From Streptomyces varsoviensis (GTDB taxonomy: Bacteria; Actinomycetota; Actinomycetes; Streptomycetales; Streptomycetaceae), in the NCBI RefSeq assembly GCF_000718635.1, contig NZ_JOBF01000014.1, forward strand, positions 62,001 to 126,000: a stretch of 64,000 bases of DNA. Reading direction: 5' to 3'. Positions 48,751 through 56,181 of the stretch are shown piece by piece. Under the pieces are notes generated by a model. It was given only the letters and a program-made list of their open reading frames with translations. It was not told where the DNA came from and did not search any database. The number at the start of each line of letters is the position of its first letter. Within the stretch, counting starts at the first letter, position 1. The position numbers and the translations under genes were made by a program.

Positions 48751-49401
48751 ATGAACCAGCCGACCGGGACCCAGCCGACCGGGCGCCGCGAGCGCAAGAA
48801 GGCCCAGACCCGCAAGGCCCTGGCGGACGCGGCCCTGCGGCTGTTCTCCGAGCGGGGCTACGACCACGTGACCGTCGCGGAAGTGGCGGAGGCCGCCGAT
48901 GTCTCCGTGACGACGCTCTTCAAGCACTTCCCGAGCAAGGAATCCCTGGTCCTCGACCTGGACGCCGACCAGGAAAGAATCCTGGTCTCGGCGGTACGCG
49001 ACCGGCCGGCGGGCCAGACGGTCCTGGCCGCCCTCCGTTCCCACCTGCTGACGGCGGGCCCCCTCAACGAGGCCAACTGGCCGGAGTACTCGCGGTTCAG
49101 GACGTTGATCAGGTCGACCCCCGTGTTGGGCGAGTACTTCCGACGCATGTGGGAACGGCACGAGGAGTCCCTGGCCCGCACCATCAGCGAGGCGGCCGGC
49201 GATACGGAGCCCGACATCACCTCGCGCGCTTTGGCCCGGTTCGCCCTCCAGTCGGTCCTGCTCGCCAGCGACGACCCCGATCAGTACCGGGCGCTGACCA
49301 CGGTGTTCGAGTTGCTGGAGCGGGGGTGGGGGACGTACGACGCGCGGACCGTGCAGTCCGCGGAGCCTGAAGAGTCCACGCGGCCCACGGAGTCGGCGTA
49401 G
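48751..49401 (+). CDS. TetR-family transcriptional repressor
   Basis: Repressor of 216 residues: DNA-binding domain at 10-60 (LRLFSERGYDHVTVAEVAEAAD, recognition helix VTTLFKHFPSKE) and a helical ligand domain. The family resembles regulators of flavin monooxygenases and efflux pumps in actinomycetes. ATG 48751 is chosen because a GTG at 48721 would overlap the operator palindrome. The last residues are repeated Glu-Ser-Thr from a DNA repeat that continues past the stop codon. It is divergent from the FAD monooxygenase gene. Confidence 0.93.
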   Translation: MNQPTGTQPTGRRERKKAQTRKALADAALRLFSERGYDHVTVAEVAEAADVSVTTLFKHFPSKESLVLDLDADQERILVSAVRDRPAGQTVLAALRSHLLTAGPLNEANWPEYSRFRTLIRSTPVLGEYFRRMWERHEESLARTISEAAGDTEPDITSRALARFALQSVLLASDDPDQYRALTTVFELLERGWGTYDARTVQSAEPEESTRPTESA

Positions 49402-49560
49402 CCGACACAGCCCAGGAGCCCGCGGAGTCGGCGTAGCCGGCACAGGCAGGAAGCCTGCGGAGTCCACGCGGCCGGCACAGCCTGCGGAATGAACCGGAGT
49501 TTCCCGCTTCCGTGAGGGAACCGGAGATTCCTGTCGCCGTGAGGGAACCGGAGTTTCCCG
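49389..49560. repeat. Two repeat families straddling and following the tetR stop
   Basis: About three units of roughly 35 bp (GGAGTCGGCGTAGCCGGCACAG-like) begin inside the last codons of tetR and run to about 49483. Then a 27-bp unit starting GAACCGGAGTTTCCCG occurs at 49491, 49518 and, in part, 49545. No gene lies in 49402-49626. Confidence 0.8.
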
Positions 49561-49626
49561 CCCCAACTCGTCGCTCATCATGGACGATGGACGGAACCTC
49601 CCCTACCAACCGCGCAGGAGCCGAAC

Positions 49627-50397
49627 ATGGCAGAGAGCGTGCCGGTGTGCTGCCCGGCGTGCCGCCGCGAACACAGTTTCACGCCGCCGACCTTCCCCTG
49701 CGCGTGCGGAGCGCCGCTGACCCTGCCCGTATCGCGGGGCTGCAGGCCGGAGGTGCTGGAGCACCGCACCTGGGACGAGTCGTGGGTGACGGTGGCCTGC
49801 CCGTCCTGCGACCGGCGGGACTCCTGGCCCGCGCCGGAGCTGGGCTGCGCCTGCGGCGCGGTCGTCCGGCTGCCCGTCACTCCCGCGCCGGAACTCGACC
49901 CTCCGGAACTCGGCCGCCCGGGCGGCAGCCTCGCGCCGGGCCGCTCCGCGGCCCCCGGCCGGCCGCCGTCGCCCACCTCGGCGGTGCTGCGGCCGGCGTT
50001 CCGGCCGGTCACGATCCGTACGGCGCGGGACGCGGTGACGGCCGCCGCGCAGTATCTGAAGTGGCTGGGCTTCGTGGGCATCCGCCCGACGCAGGACCGG
50101 GCGATATCCGGCGTGGACCTGCGGGGCCCGGGCATCATCGCCCAGGTCGACCCGACCACCCACCCCACCGGCATACGCGCCGTCGAGTGCCTGTGGCTGC
50201 ACGGCATGGGCGACTCGGCGGTCAGCGTCTTCTTCTCCCTCGCCGGCTACGGCCGCGACGCACGCCAGCGCGCGGACGAACTGCTGCTCCCCCTGTTCGT
50301 CATGGACCTCACGGGCACCCCCCAGCCGGTCAACGACCCGGCCGACGACCTGATCCGCATGGGCCCCTGGTCCGGCCCGCCCGGCGGCGACGAATAA
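49627..50397 (+). CDS. Zinc-ribbon protein with degenerate Mrr-like nuclease domain
   Basis: Protein of 256 residues with two zinc ribbons: C9/C12 with C25/C27, and C58/C61 with C74/C76. A Pro/Gly linker follows. The C-terminal part (about 130-250) follows the pattern of Mrr-type restriction-endonuclease folds: an N-terminal helix with LKWLGF, Asp in SGVDLRG (D164) and AQVD where active enzymes have QxK, so K is replaced by D175. It then continues with a hydrophobic core and LFVMDLTG. The nuclease therefore looks inactive. ATG 49627 after GGAGCC. It is unlinked to restriction genes; function unknown. Confidence 0.7.
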   Translation: MAESVPVCCPACRREHSFTPPTFPCACGAPLTLPVSRGCRPEVLEHRTWDESWVTVACPSCDRRDSWPAPELGCACGAVVRLPVTPAPELDPPELGRPGGSLAPGRSAAPGRPPSPTSAVLRPAFRPVTIRTARDAVTAAAQYLKWLGFVGIRPTQDRAISGVDLRGPGIIAQVDPTTHPTGIRAVECLWLHGMGDSAVSVFFSLAGYGRDARQRADELLLPLFVMDLTGTPQPVNDPADDLIRMGPWSGPPGGDE

Positions 50398-50448
50398 CCG
50401 GTGGTTGTCGCAAGGCCGGCCCTCCGGTGGGCAGCCACCTGGCACCGC

Positions 50449-50919
50449 TCACATGGGGCCCAGCACCTCACTGGGCACAGCGGCCAACTCAAGGGTTTCG
50501 AGCACGGTGAGCAGTTGCCGCTCTTCGTAGCGGAAGTGGTTCTCCATGATCGCGGCGATGCCTTCGAGGTGACGGCCAAGTTCCTCCGGCGCCGCGGCCC
50601 GGTCCACCGCGGCACGGAGACCGCCCAGCAGATGGGCGATCATCGAGTGATCCTGCTCCAGCGACCGCAGCACCGGACGCAACTCCGGGTGCGCGGCCGC
50701 GATGGCCGGGAACAGCGTACGGTCCTCGCCCTGGTGATGGCCGTCGAGCGCCGCGCAGAAACCGTGGCAGTACAGCAGCAGTTCCCGAGCAGCCGCCTCA
50801 CCGGGAGCACCTTCGGCCAGGGAGGCCCGGGTTACGGACAACGCTTCCCGCAGTCGGCCGTGGACCCGACGCAGTTCCAGGCTCCAGGCCACAAGCCTGG
50901 TCGTCTCGCGCTCAGTCAC
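50449..50919 (-). CDS. Hemerythrin HHE-domain protein
   Basis: Four-helix protein of 156 residues carrying the di-iron ligands of hemerythrin-like domains: His in the first helix (VHGRLR), H-HxxxE in DGHHQGEDRTLFP, His in EQDHSMIAHLL and H-x3-E in ENHFRYEERQLL. It probably senses or scavenges oxygen, NO or peroxide in the cytoplasm. GTG 50919 is a provisional start, since no good ribosome site is visible. It lies between the zinc-ribbon gene (convergent) and the DinB-like remnant. Confidence 0.85.
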   Translation of the reverse strand: MTERETTRLVAWSLELRRVHGRLREALSVTRASLAEGAPGEAAARELLLYCHGFCAALDGHHQGEDRTLFPAIAAAHPELRPVLRSLEQDHSMIAHLLGGLRAAVDRAAAPEELGRHLEGIAAIMENHFRYEERQLLTVLETLELAAVPSEVLGPM

Positions 50920-51081
50920 GCGCGAACGAAGGGTACGACGACCACATCGCCGACCTCCTTCGATCCCACGCCTCCATGCCTGACACAATCTGCCACCAGC
51001 ACGCGACGCTCCCCACACTCTACCGCGCCCAACAACTGGCCCCCGCTGTCGACGACCGAGGGCGCACTGGGCGGAGCTGCG

Positions 51082-51576
51082 CTAGAAGTAGCCCTTCGTG
51101 CCGTCGAGCAGTTCCCGGACGATGTCCGCGTGCCCCGCGTGCCGTCCCGTCTCCTCGACGAGGTGGATCAGTATCCAGCGGAGGTTGGCACTGCCGTCGT
51201 GGAAGTCGGGGTGGCGACCGAGGTCGTCCAGGCCGGCCGCCGCAACGATCTCGTTGCTACGGGCGCACTGGGCCTCGTACTCCGCAAGGAGCTCTGCGAG
51301 CGGGCGGCCGTCGGTGTGCCAGTCGGCGTTCGTGCTCGACTCGTCGAATGCGGGGTTCTCCTTCTTGTCGCCGCCGAGGAACACCACTTCCAGCCATATG
51401 TGCTCGGTCCAGCGCATATGGGAGACGAGACCCGCCATCGTCATGTCCGGTGAGGTCGGGATGACCGAGCGGCGCGCGTCCTCGTCGCTCAGACCTTTGC
51501 ATTTCCAGCGCAGAATCTGCCGCTGCAGGTCCAGCCAGCCGACGAGCGCGGTGCGTTCATCCGCCTCAGCCAGCGT
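51082..51576 (-). pseudogene. DinB/DUF664 family gene lacking its start
   Basis: From the first in-frame ATG (51444) 120 residues remain, beginning TMAGLVSHMRWTEHIW. The same frame continues upstream without a stop for 44 more codons, reading DERTALVGWLDLQRQILRW and LSDEDARRSVIPTSPDM, which belong to the family N-terminus. There is no ATG, GTG or TTG before the in-frame TAG at 51577-51579. The usual start and first dozen residues are therefore missing or mutated. The catalytic-like His residues (SHMRW, ETGRHAGHAD) remain. It is either a recent pseudogene or uses a rare start. No replacement promoter is seen. Confidence 0.65.
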
Positions 51577-51651
51577 CTACGGCGTCGGCTACGGGTCAGC
51601 GGACGTGGGGGCCCGGTTCAGCGAGGAGGACGCGGTCACTCCGGGTCGGTT

Positions 51652-51693
51652 TACGCCAACACCACGCGGTGATACGCCAACACCACACGGTGA
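51652..51693. repeat. Two exact-period 21-bp repeats
   Basis: TACGCCAACACCACGCGGTG plus A at 51652 recurs at 51673 with one change (CACACGG). The 21-bp period equals two helical turns, and each copy has a CACCAC/GTGGTG-like dyad. It lies upstream of the DinB-like remnant and may be a tandem operator of the once-intact gene. Confidence 0.7.
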
Positions 51694-51804
51694 GGCGATC
51701 GCCAGAACGCCCCAGCCCCGGGCATGCCTCTAGCCTCCGGCCGCACAGGGGGCAGGGCAGGGGGCCGTTTCTGCGGGCGGGGTCGGGGGCGGGGGTCTTA
51801 GCTG

Positions 51805-52173
51805 TCAGTACTGCATGTGGTGGCATTCGGGGTCGGGGTTTCGGGCTGCGGCTATCACCTCATCGAGGCGGGCGCGGACGGCGAGCAGTTCGGTGATGCG
51901 CTGGTCGATGTGGGTGCGCTCGGCGGTGAGCCGGTCCAGGAGTTCCGGGGGTACTTCTCCTGTGTCCACGCACGGCAGTACCTCGCGGATGGTGCTGCTG
52001 GACAGGCCGGCGGCGTACAGGTGTTGAATCATCCGGACGCGGCCGACGGCCGTGTCGGCGTAGTGGCGCTGGCCGCCCAGTCGGCAATCGGCCTGGAGCA
52101 GGTTCTGTTGCTCGTAGTAGCGCATCGCCCGAACGCTCACTCCGGCCTTCGCGGCGACCTCACCGATCCGCAC
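51805..52173 (-). CDS. MerR-family transcriptional regulator
   Basis: Regulator of 122 residues: MerR helix-turn-helix at the N-terminus (RIGEVAAKAGVSVRAMRYYE, then YADTAVGRVRMIQHLYAAG) and a long coiled-coil helix. The C-terminus ends in ECHHMQY, with a possible metal-binding Cys-His-His. GTG 52173 has GGAGGAGG upstream. It is divergent from the beta-lactamase-family gene. Between them a promoter with a 19-bp spacer around a palindrome faces that gene, the hallmark of MerR activation. Activator of the beta-lactamase-SDR group is the likely role. Confidence 0.9.
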   Translation of the reverse strand: MRIGEVAAKAGVSVRAMRYYEQQNLLQADCRLGGQRHYADTAVGRVRMIQHLYAAGLSSSTIREVLPCVDTGEVPPELLDRLTAERTHIDQRITELLAVRARLDEVIAAARNPDPECHHMQY

Positions 52174-52207
52174 TCTGCCTCCTCCGACCTGGCGTGATCC
52201 ACCCGAC

Positions 52208-52238
52208 TTGCACCTGACGCTAACGTCAGGTTTTAGCG
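52208..52238 (+). promoter_or_regulatory. MerR-type promoter with 19-bp spacer and palindrome
   Basis: TTGCAC (52208-52213) and TTAGCG (52233-52238) are separated by 19 bases that contain most of the perfect palindrome ACCTGACG-CTAA-CGTCAGGT (52212-52231). Overlong spacers centred on a dyad are diagnostic of MerR-regulated promoters. The direction is towards the beta-lactamase-family gene at 52394; merR itself starts 35 bases to the left. Confidence 0.72.
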
Positions 52239-52393
52239 TATCGGGTGGCCGGTACCGGTGATCGTGGTCGGTTGGCAGGTCGGTCGGCCGAGGGGACAGC
52301 CGAGGCTGCGGCTGCTCGGGCGAAGGGCGGTACCGGGGGGGCGGCTTGGCCGGCCCCGGCTCGTAGCGGATGACGAATGCGGAGGAAAGCAAC

Positions 52394-53536
52394 ATGGCTG
52401 AGATAGGCGGAGTATGCAGTGAACGCTTCGGCGCGGTCGGCGCGGCGTTGCGCGACCACCTCGACTCCGGTGAGGAACTGGGCGCGTCGATCGCCGTCGA
52501 CGTCGACGGAGTCCTTGAGGTGGACCTGTGGGGCGGCTTCGCCGACCGGGCGCGGACCCGGCCCTGGACCCGCGACACCGTGGTGAACATGTGGTCCTCG
52601 ACCAAGACCGTCACCAGTCTCGCGGCACTGATGCTCGTCGACCGCGGGGCACTCGACGTCCACGCTCCGGTGGCGGCCTACTGGCCGGAGTTCGCCGCGG
52701 GCGGCAAAGAGGACATCGAGGTCCGCCACCTGCTGGCCCATACCTCCGGACTGTCGGGGTGGGAGCGGCCGTTCAGCATCGAGGACATGTACGACTGGCC
52801 GACGGCCAGCGCCCGGCTCGCCGCCCAGGAGCCCTGGTGGAAGCCGGGAACGGCCTCCGGTTATCACCTCCAGACGTACGGGCAGTTGATCGGCGAACTC
52901 GTCCGGCGCGTCACCGGACGCTCCCTCAAGCAGTTCGTCGATGAGGAGATCGCCCGTCCGCTCGGCGCCGACCTGCAGATCGGCGCGCGGGAGGCGGACT
53001 GGCCGCGGATCGCCGAGCTGGCCCCGCCGCCGGCCGCGGTCCTCGACCTCGAAGCCCTCGACCCCGACGGGCCCACGTACAAGGCGTTCCTCGGCTCGCC
53101 CGGCACCGCCGAAGCCGCCGGTACGCCCGCTTGGCGCCGTGCCGAACTCGGGGCGGTCAACGGCCACTCCAACGCCCGCTCGATGGCCCGGGCCCTGTCA
53201 GCGATCTCCCGGGGCGGCGAAGTGGACGGGCACCGGCTGCTGTCACCCTCCACCATCGACCTCGTCTTCCAGGAACAGGCCCGCGGCGACGACCTGTCCA
53301 TCGGAATCCCCCTGCGCTGGGGCATCGGCTACGCTCTCCCGCACCCGGGCACCCTGCCCTACATCCCCGATGACCGCGTCTGCTTCTGGGGCGGCTGGGG
53401 AGGGTCACTGGTCATCATGGACGTGAGCCGACGCACCACCATCACCTACATGATGAACAAGATGGCTCCCGGAGTGCTCGGCTCCGACCGCGCCGAGACG
53501 TACGTACGCGCGATCTACGAAGCACTCACCGCATGA
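52394..53536 (+). CDS. Beta-lactamase-family serine hydrolase (EstB-like)
   Basis: Serine esterase/DD-peptidase-fold protein of 380 residues without signal peptide. The SxxK motif is S68-x-x-K71 in WSSTK; HTSGLSGW follows, and a YHL segment stands where class C enzymes have YxN. This matches cytoplasmic EstB/LovD-like esterases rather than a secreted beta-lactamase. ATG 52394 has GGAGGAAAG upstream and is better than ATG 52370. It is preceded by a MerR-type promoter and followed, after a pyrimidine-rich gap, by an SDR gene. The substrate may be an acyl ester or lactone. Confidence 0.9.
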   Translation: MAEIGGVCSERFGAVGAALRDHLDSGEELGASIAVDVDGVLEVDLWGGFADRARTRPWTRDTVVNMWSSTKTVTSLAALMLVDRGALDVHAPVAAYWPEFAAGGKEDIEVRHLLAHTSGLSGWERPFSIEDMYDWPTASARLAAQEPWWKPGTASGYHLQTYGQLIGELVRRVTGRSLKQFVDEEIARPLGADLQIGAREADWPRIAELAPPPAAVLDLEALDPDGPTYKAFLGSPGTAEAAGTPAWRRAELGAVNGHSNARSMARALSAISRGGEVDGHRLLSPSTIDLVFQEQARGDDLSIGIPLRWGIGYALPHPGTLPYIPDDRVCFWGGWGGSLVIMDVSRRTTITYMMNKMAPGVLGSDRAETYVRAIYEALTA

Positions 53537-53589
53537 CGCGCGCGGAGCCGCGAGCCGTCGGGTGACCGGCTCCGGGTCGCCCGGCTCCT

Positions 53590-53676
53590 TCAGCTTCTTC
53601 TTTCGCTTCTTCTTTCGCTTCTTCTATAGCTTCTCCTTCAGCTTCTCCGACTTCTTCAAAATCTCTGAATTCTTCA
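53590..53676. repeat. Pyrimidine-rich low-GC tract between hydrolase and SDR genes
   Basis: The plus strand is almost pure C and T, dominated by CTTC and TTCTTTCGCTTC repeats with near-copies at about 53594, 53606 and 53618. It is the most AT-rich stretch in the window. It ends just before the SDR ribosome site (TGAGGTGATTCGACATG). It could form an unusual DNA structure or an unstructured leader. Confidence 0.7.
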
Positions 53677-53692
53677 ACTGAGGTGATTCGAC

Positions 53693-54529
53693 ATGACGGC
53701 CAGCCAAGTCGCGGTGGTCACGGGAACTTCGAGCGGTATCGGCCTGCACACCGCACTCGGCCTGGCCCACAAGGGGCTGCGCGTCGTGGCGACGATGCGG
53801 GACACCGGCCGGGCCGGCGCTCTGCGGGACGAGGCCGCGCGTCAGGGCGTGGAGTTGGCGGTGCGGGCCCTGGACGTCACGGACCGCGACGGGGCCTGTG
53901 CCTGTCTGGACGATGTGGCAGCCGAGTTCGGGGCCGTCGACATCCTGGTCAACAACGCCGGCAGCGCCACGTTCGGCACACTTGAGCAACTGAGCGACGC
54001 CGCCTTGCAGAAGCAGCTCGACGTCAACTTCCTGGGCGTCGCCGCGCTCACGCGGCATGTGCTGCCGTCGATGCGGAAGTCCGGCGCCGGGAGGATCATC
54101 ACCGTCACGAGCAATGGAGGGGTCGTCGGCGAGCCGTTCCTGGACGCGTACTGCGCCTCGAAGTTCGCCGTCGAGGGCCTGATGCAGTCCCTCGCCCCGG
54201 TGGCGGCCCGTTTCGGCGTCACGGTCAGCGTGGTCGAACCCGCCTCCGTCGTGACCGACATGATGAAGAACCTCGACACCGAAGCGCTCGCCGCGCCGAA
54301 CGACCCCTACCGAGATCTCGCCGAAACCTTCTACCAGACGGCCGGCACGGTCATGGCGGGCGGCCAGACGGCCCAGGACGCGGCGGCGGTAGTGGTCGAG
54401 GCGGCGACCACGGACACCCCCCGCTTCCGCTGGCAGACCTCCCAGGCCGCCGTCGACTTCGTCGGCCTCTCCCTCGCGGACCTCGACGGCAGCAAGGTAC
54501 TCGGCGCCATGTCCGCATGGCTGGACTGA
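53693..54529 (+). CDS. Short-chain dehydrogenase/reductase
   Basis: Classical SDR of 278 residues: TGTSSGIG cofactor loop, NNAGS, a catalytic Ser near VTSNGG and the YxxxK in YCASKFAVEG. It resembles oxidoreductases acting on bulky substrates. ATG 53693 follows GAGGTG. It lies downstream of the beta-lactamase-family gene in the same direction and may share its MerR control. Its stop is followed by a repeat-filled gap facing the ferredoxin gene. Confidence 0.92.
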   Translation: MTASQVAVVTGTSSGIGLHTALGLAHKGLRVVATMRDTGRAGALRDEAARQGVELAVRALDVTDRDGACACLDDVAAEFGAVDILVNNAGSATFGTLEQLSDAALQKQLDVNFLGVAALTRHVLPSMRKSGAGRIITVTSNGGVVGEPFLDAYCASKFAVEGLMQSLAPVAARFGVTVSVVEPASVVTDMMKNLDTEALAAPNDPYRDLAETFYQTAGTVMAGGQTAQDAAAVVVEAATTDTPRFRWQTSQAAVDFVGLSLADLDGSKVLGAMSAWLD

Positions 54530-54570
54530 GCCGAGCGGGGCGGGGGACATCGCGTACGTGCGTCTGATGG

Positions 54571-54657
54571 GCCGGACGAGGCCGTACGAGGCTGGGCGGC
54601 GTGTGTACGAGGCCGGACGAGACTGGGCGGCGGGCGTACGAGGCCGGACGACGGGCC
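54571..54657. repeat. GTACGAGGCCGG repeats after the SDR stop
   Basis: Three diverged units of about 20-31 bp starting GTACGAGGC lie between the convergent SDR and ferredoxin genes, with the phrase GGCCGGACGAG repeated. No gene is present. Confidence 0.7.
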
Positions 54658-54700
54658 GGCCCGCCCCCGGGGCGGGTCGGCCCGCTCGGACCGCGGCCGG

Positions 54701-54901
54701 CTACTCGGTGATCTTGACGGCGCCGGAGGGACAGATGTTGCCCGCCTGGCGGGCGGAGGACAGTTCGGCCGAGCCCTGCGGCTCCTTCTTGAGTACGGTC
54801 ACGAGCCCGCCCTCGTCCTGGTCGAAGACGGCGGGGGCGGTCATGGCGCACAGGCCGGCGCCGACGCAGACGTTCCGGTCGGCGGTCACTCGCGTGGCCA
54901 C
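54701..54901 (-). CDS. [3Fe-4S] ferredoxin, P450 partner
   Basis: Ferredoxin of about 66 residues. The cluster pattern is C-x5-C (CVGAGLC) with a distant CPSG: the usual second Cys is replaced by Gly/Ala, so a [3Fe-4S] cluster is expected, as in CYP105 ferredoxins. Start GTG 54901 or GTG 54889, both in frame. It follows the CYP105-like P450 by 14 bases, so it should deliver electrons from a ferredoxin reductase to that enzyme. No reductase gene is present locally. Confidence 0.92.
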   Translation of the reverse strand: MATRVTADRNVCVGAGLCAMTAPAVFDQDEGGLVTVLKKEPQGSAELSSARQAGNICPSGAVKITE

Positions 54902-54915
54902 GCCTTTCGCCGCCG

Positions 54916-56139
54916 TCACCAGGTGACCGGCAATTCGTTGACGCCCTGGATCGTGGTGGCCGGGCGGAGGTTGAGTTCCTCTACCGGGACCGCCAGGCGG
55001 AGCGTCGGGATGCGGTCGAAGAGGGCTTTGAGGATCACTTCGAGTTCCAGGCGGGCCAGGTTCTGGCCGAGGCACTGGTGGACCCCGTACCCGAAGGCGA
55101 GGTGGTGGCGGGCCGAGCGCCTTATGTCGAAGTCATCGGGGTTCTCGAAGACCGAACCGTCGCGGTTGGCTATCGCGTTGGAGACGATGACGCCCTCGTT
55201 GGCGCGGATCACCTGGCCGTCTATCTCGATGTCGGCCGTCGCGACGCGGCCGCCCACGATGTCGGCGATCGCGAGATAGCGCAGCAACTCCTCGACGGCG
55301 CCCGGGATCAGGCTCGGGTCGGCGCGCAGCGCCGCGAGTTGGTCCGGGTGTTCCAGCAGTGTGATCACGCTCAGCGAGGTCATCGAGGCCGTCGTCTCGT
55401 GGCCCGCGATGAGCACCAGGACCGCGTCCATGGCCAGGTCGTCGCGGTCGATGGCGCCCTTCGCCATCTGTTCGGTGACCAGGGTGCTGAGCAGGCCGGG
55501 GCCCGGCTCGGTCGCGAACTTGTCGACCAGCCCGCCCATGTAGTGCGCGAGTTCCTGGCGCGCGGCGACCGTGCTCTGCGCGTCTATCCCCTGGACCATG
55601 CGCCGGGAAGCGTTCTGGAAGAAGTCGTGGTCGGCGTAGGGCACGCCGAGCAGATGGCAGATCACCATGGACGGCACCGGCAGCGCGAACTGGTGGACCA
55701 GGTCGGCCGTCGGGCCGGCGGCAAGCATGTCGTCGATGAAGCCGTGCACGATCCGCTCGACGTCCGTACGCATGCCTTTGATGCGCTTGAGCGTGAACTC
55801 GCCGATCATCATCCGCCGCTTGGCGCCGTGCTGCGGCGGGTCCAGGTTGACCAACGACGGCGGGGAGGTGCGGAACGCCGCGATGCTCGGGGAGACAGAG
55901 GGGAAATCCTCGGAGAGGCGGTTGGACGAGATCCGCGGGTCGGCGAGCAGTTTCCGTGCCGTCTCGTGCTTGGTCACCACCCACGCCTGCCGGCCGTCGT
56001 AGAGGGTGACCCGCCGGAGCGGCGCCTTCGAGTCCCTGAACTCGACGTACTCCTTGGGGATTTGATAGGGGCAGGTGCGGTCGCTGGGGAAGGCTGGTGC
56101 GTCGTCTCGGTGGATTGGTGCGGCAGTCGTCTCAGTCAT
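54916..56139 (-). CDS. Cytochrome P450, CYP105 family-like
   Basis: P450 of 407 residues: I-helix AGHETTAS, ExxR in EELLRYLAIADIV, and the heme loop FGYGVHQCLGQNLARLELEV. The N-terminus (PIHRDDAPAFPSDRTCPYQIP) and the phrase PPQHGAKRRMMIGEFTLKRI are those of CYP105 members, versatile xenobiotic or antibiotic-modifying hydroxylases. ATG 56139 has AAGGAG upstream. It forms an operon with the 3Fe-4S ferredoxin gene. The inverted repeat AGAAC-N5-GTTCT at 56167 may be the site of an unlinked repressor. Confidence 0.94.
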   Translation of the reverse strand: MTETTAAPIHRDDAPAFPSDRTCPYQIPKEYVEFRDSKAPLRRVTLYDGRQAWVVTKHETARKLLADPRISSNRLSEDFPSVSPSIAAFRTSPPSLVNLDPPQHGAKRRMMIGEFTLKRIKGMRTDVERIVHGFIDDMLAAGPTADLVHQFALPVPSMVICHLLGVPYADHDFFQNASRRMVQGIDAQSTVAARQELAHYMGGLVDKFATEPGPGLLSTLVTEQMAKGAIDRDDLAMDAVLVLIAGHETTASMTSLSVITLLEHPDQLAALRADPSLIPGAVEELLRYLAIADIVGGRVATADIEIDGQVIRANEGVIVSNAIANRDGSVFENPDDFDIRRSARHHLAFGYGVHQCLGQNLARLELEVILKALFDRIPTLRLAVPVEELNLRPATTIQGVNELPVTW

Positions 56140-56166
56140 CGATCTCCTTGAGGACCCGACACTTAA

Positions 56167-56181
56167 AGAACGGTCAGTTCT
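56167..56181. promoter_or_regulatory. Inverted repeat upstream of the CYP105-like gene
   Basis: AGAAC-GGTCA-GTTCT has perfect 5-bp arms and lies 28 bases before the P450 start, in a short AT-richer stretch. The form and place suit a repressor operator, for example of a TetR protein, encoded elsewhere. Confidence 0.5.

Noticed and set aside
52394..53536. Antibiotic-inactivating secreted beta-lactamase
   Set aside because: No signal peptide, no YxN/KTG set; the SxxK protein matches cytosolic EstB-type esterases.
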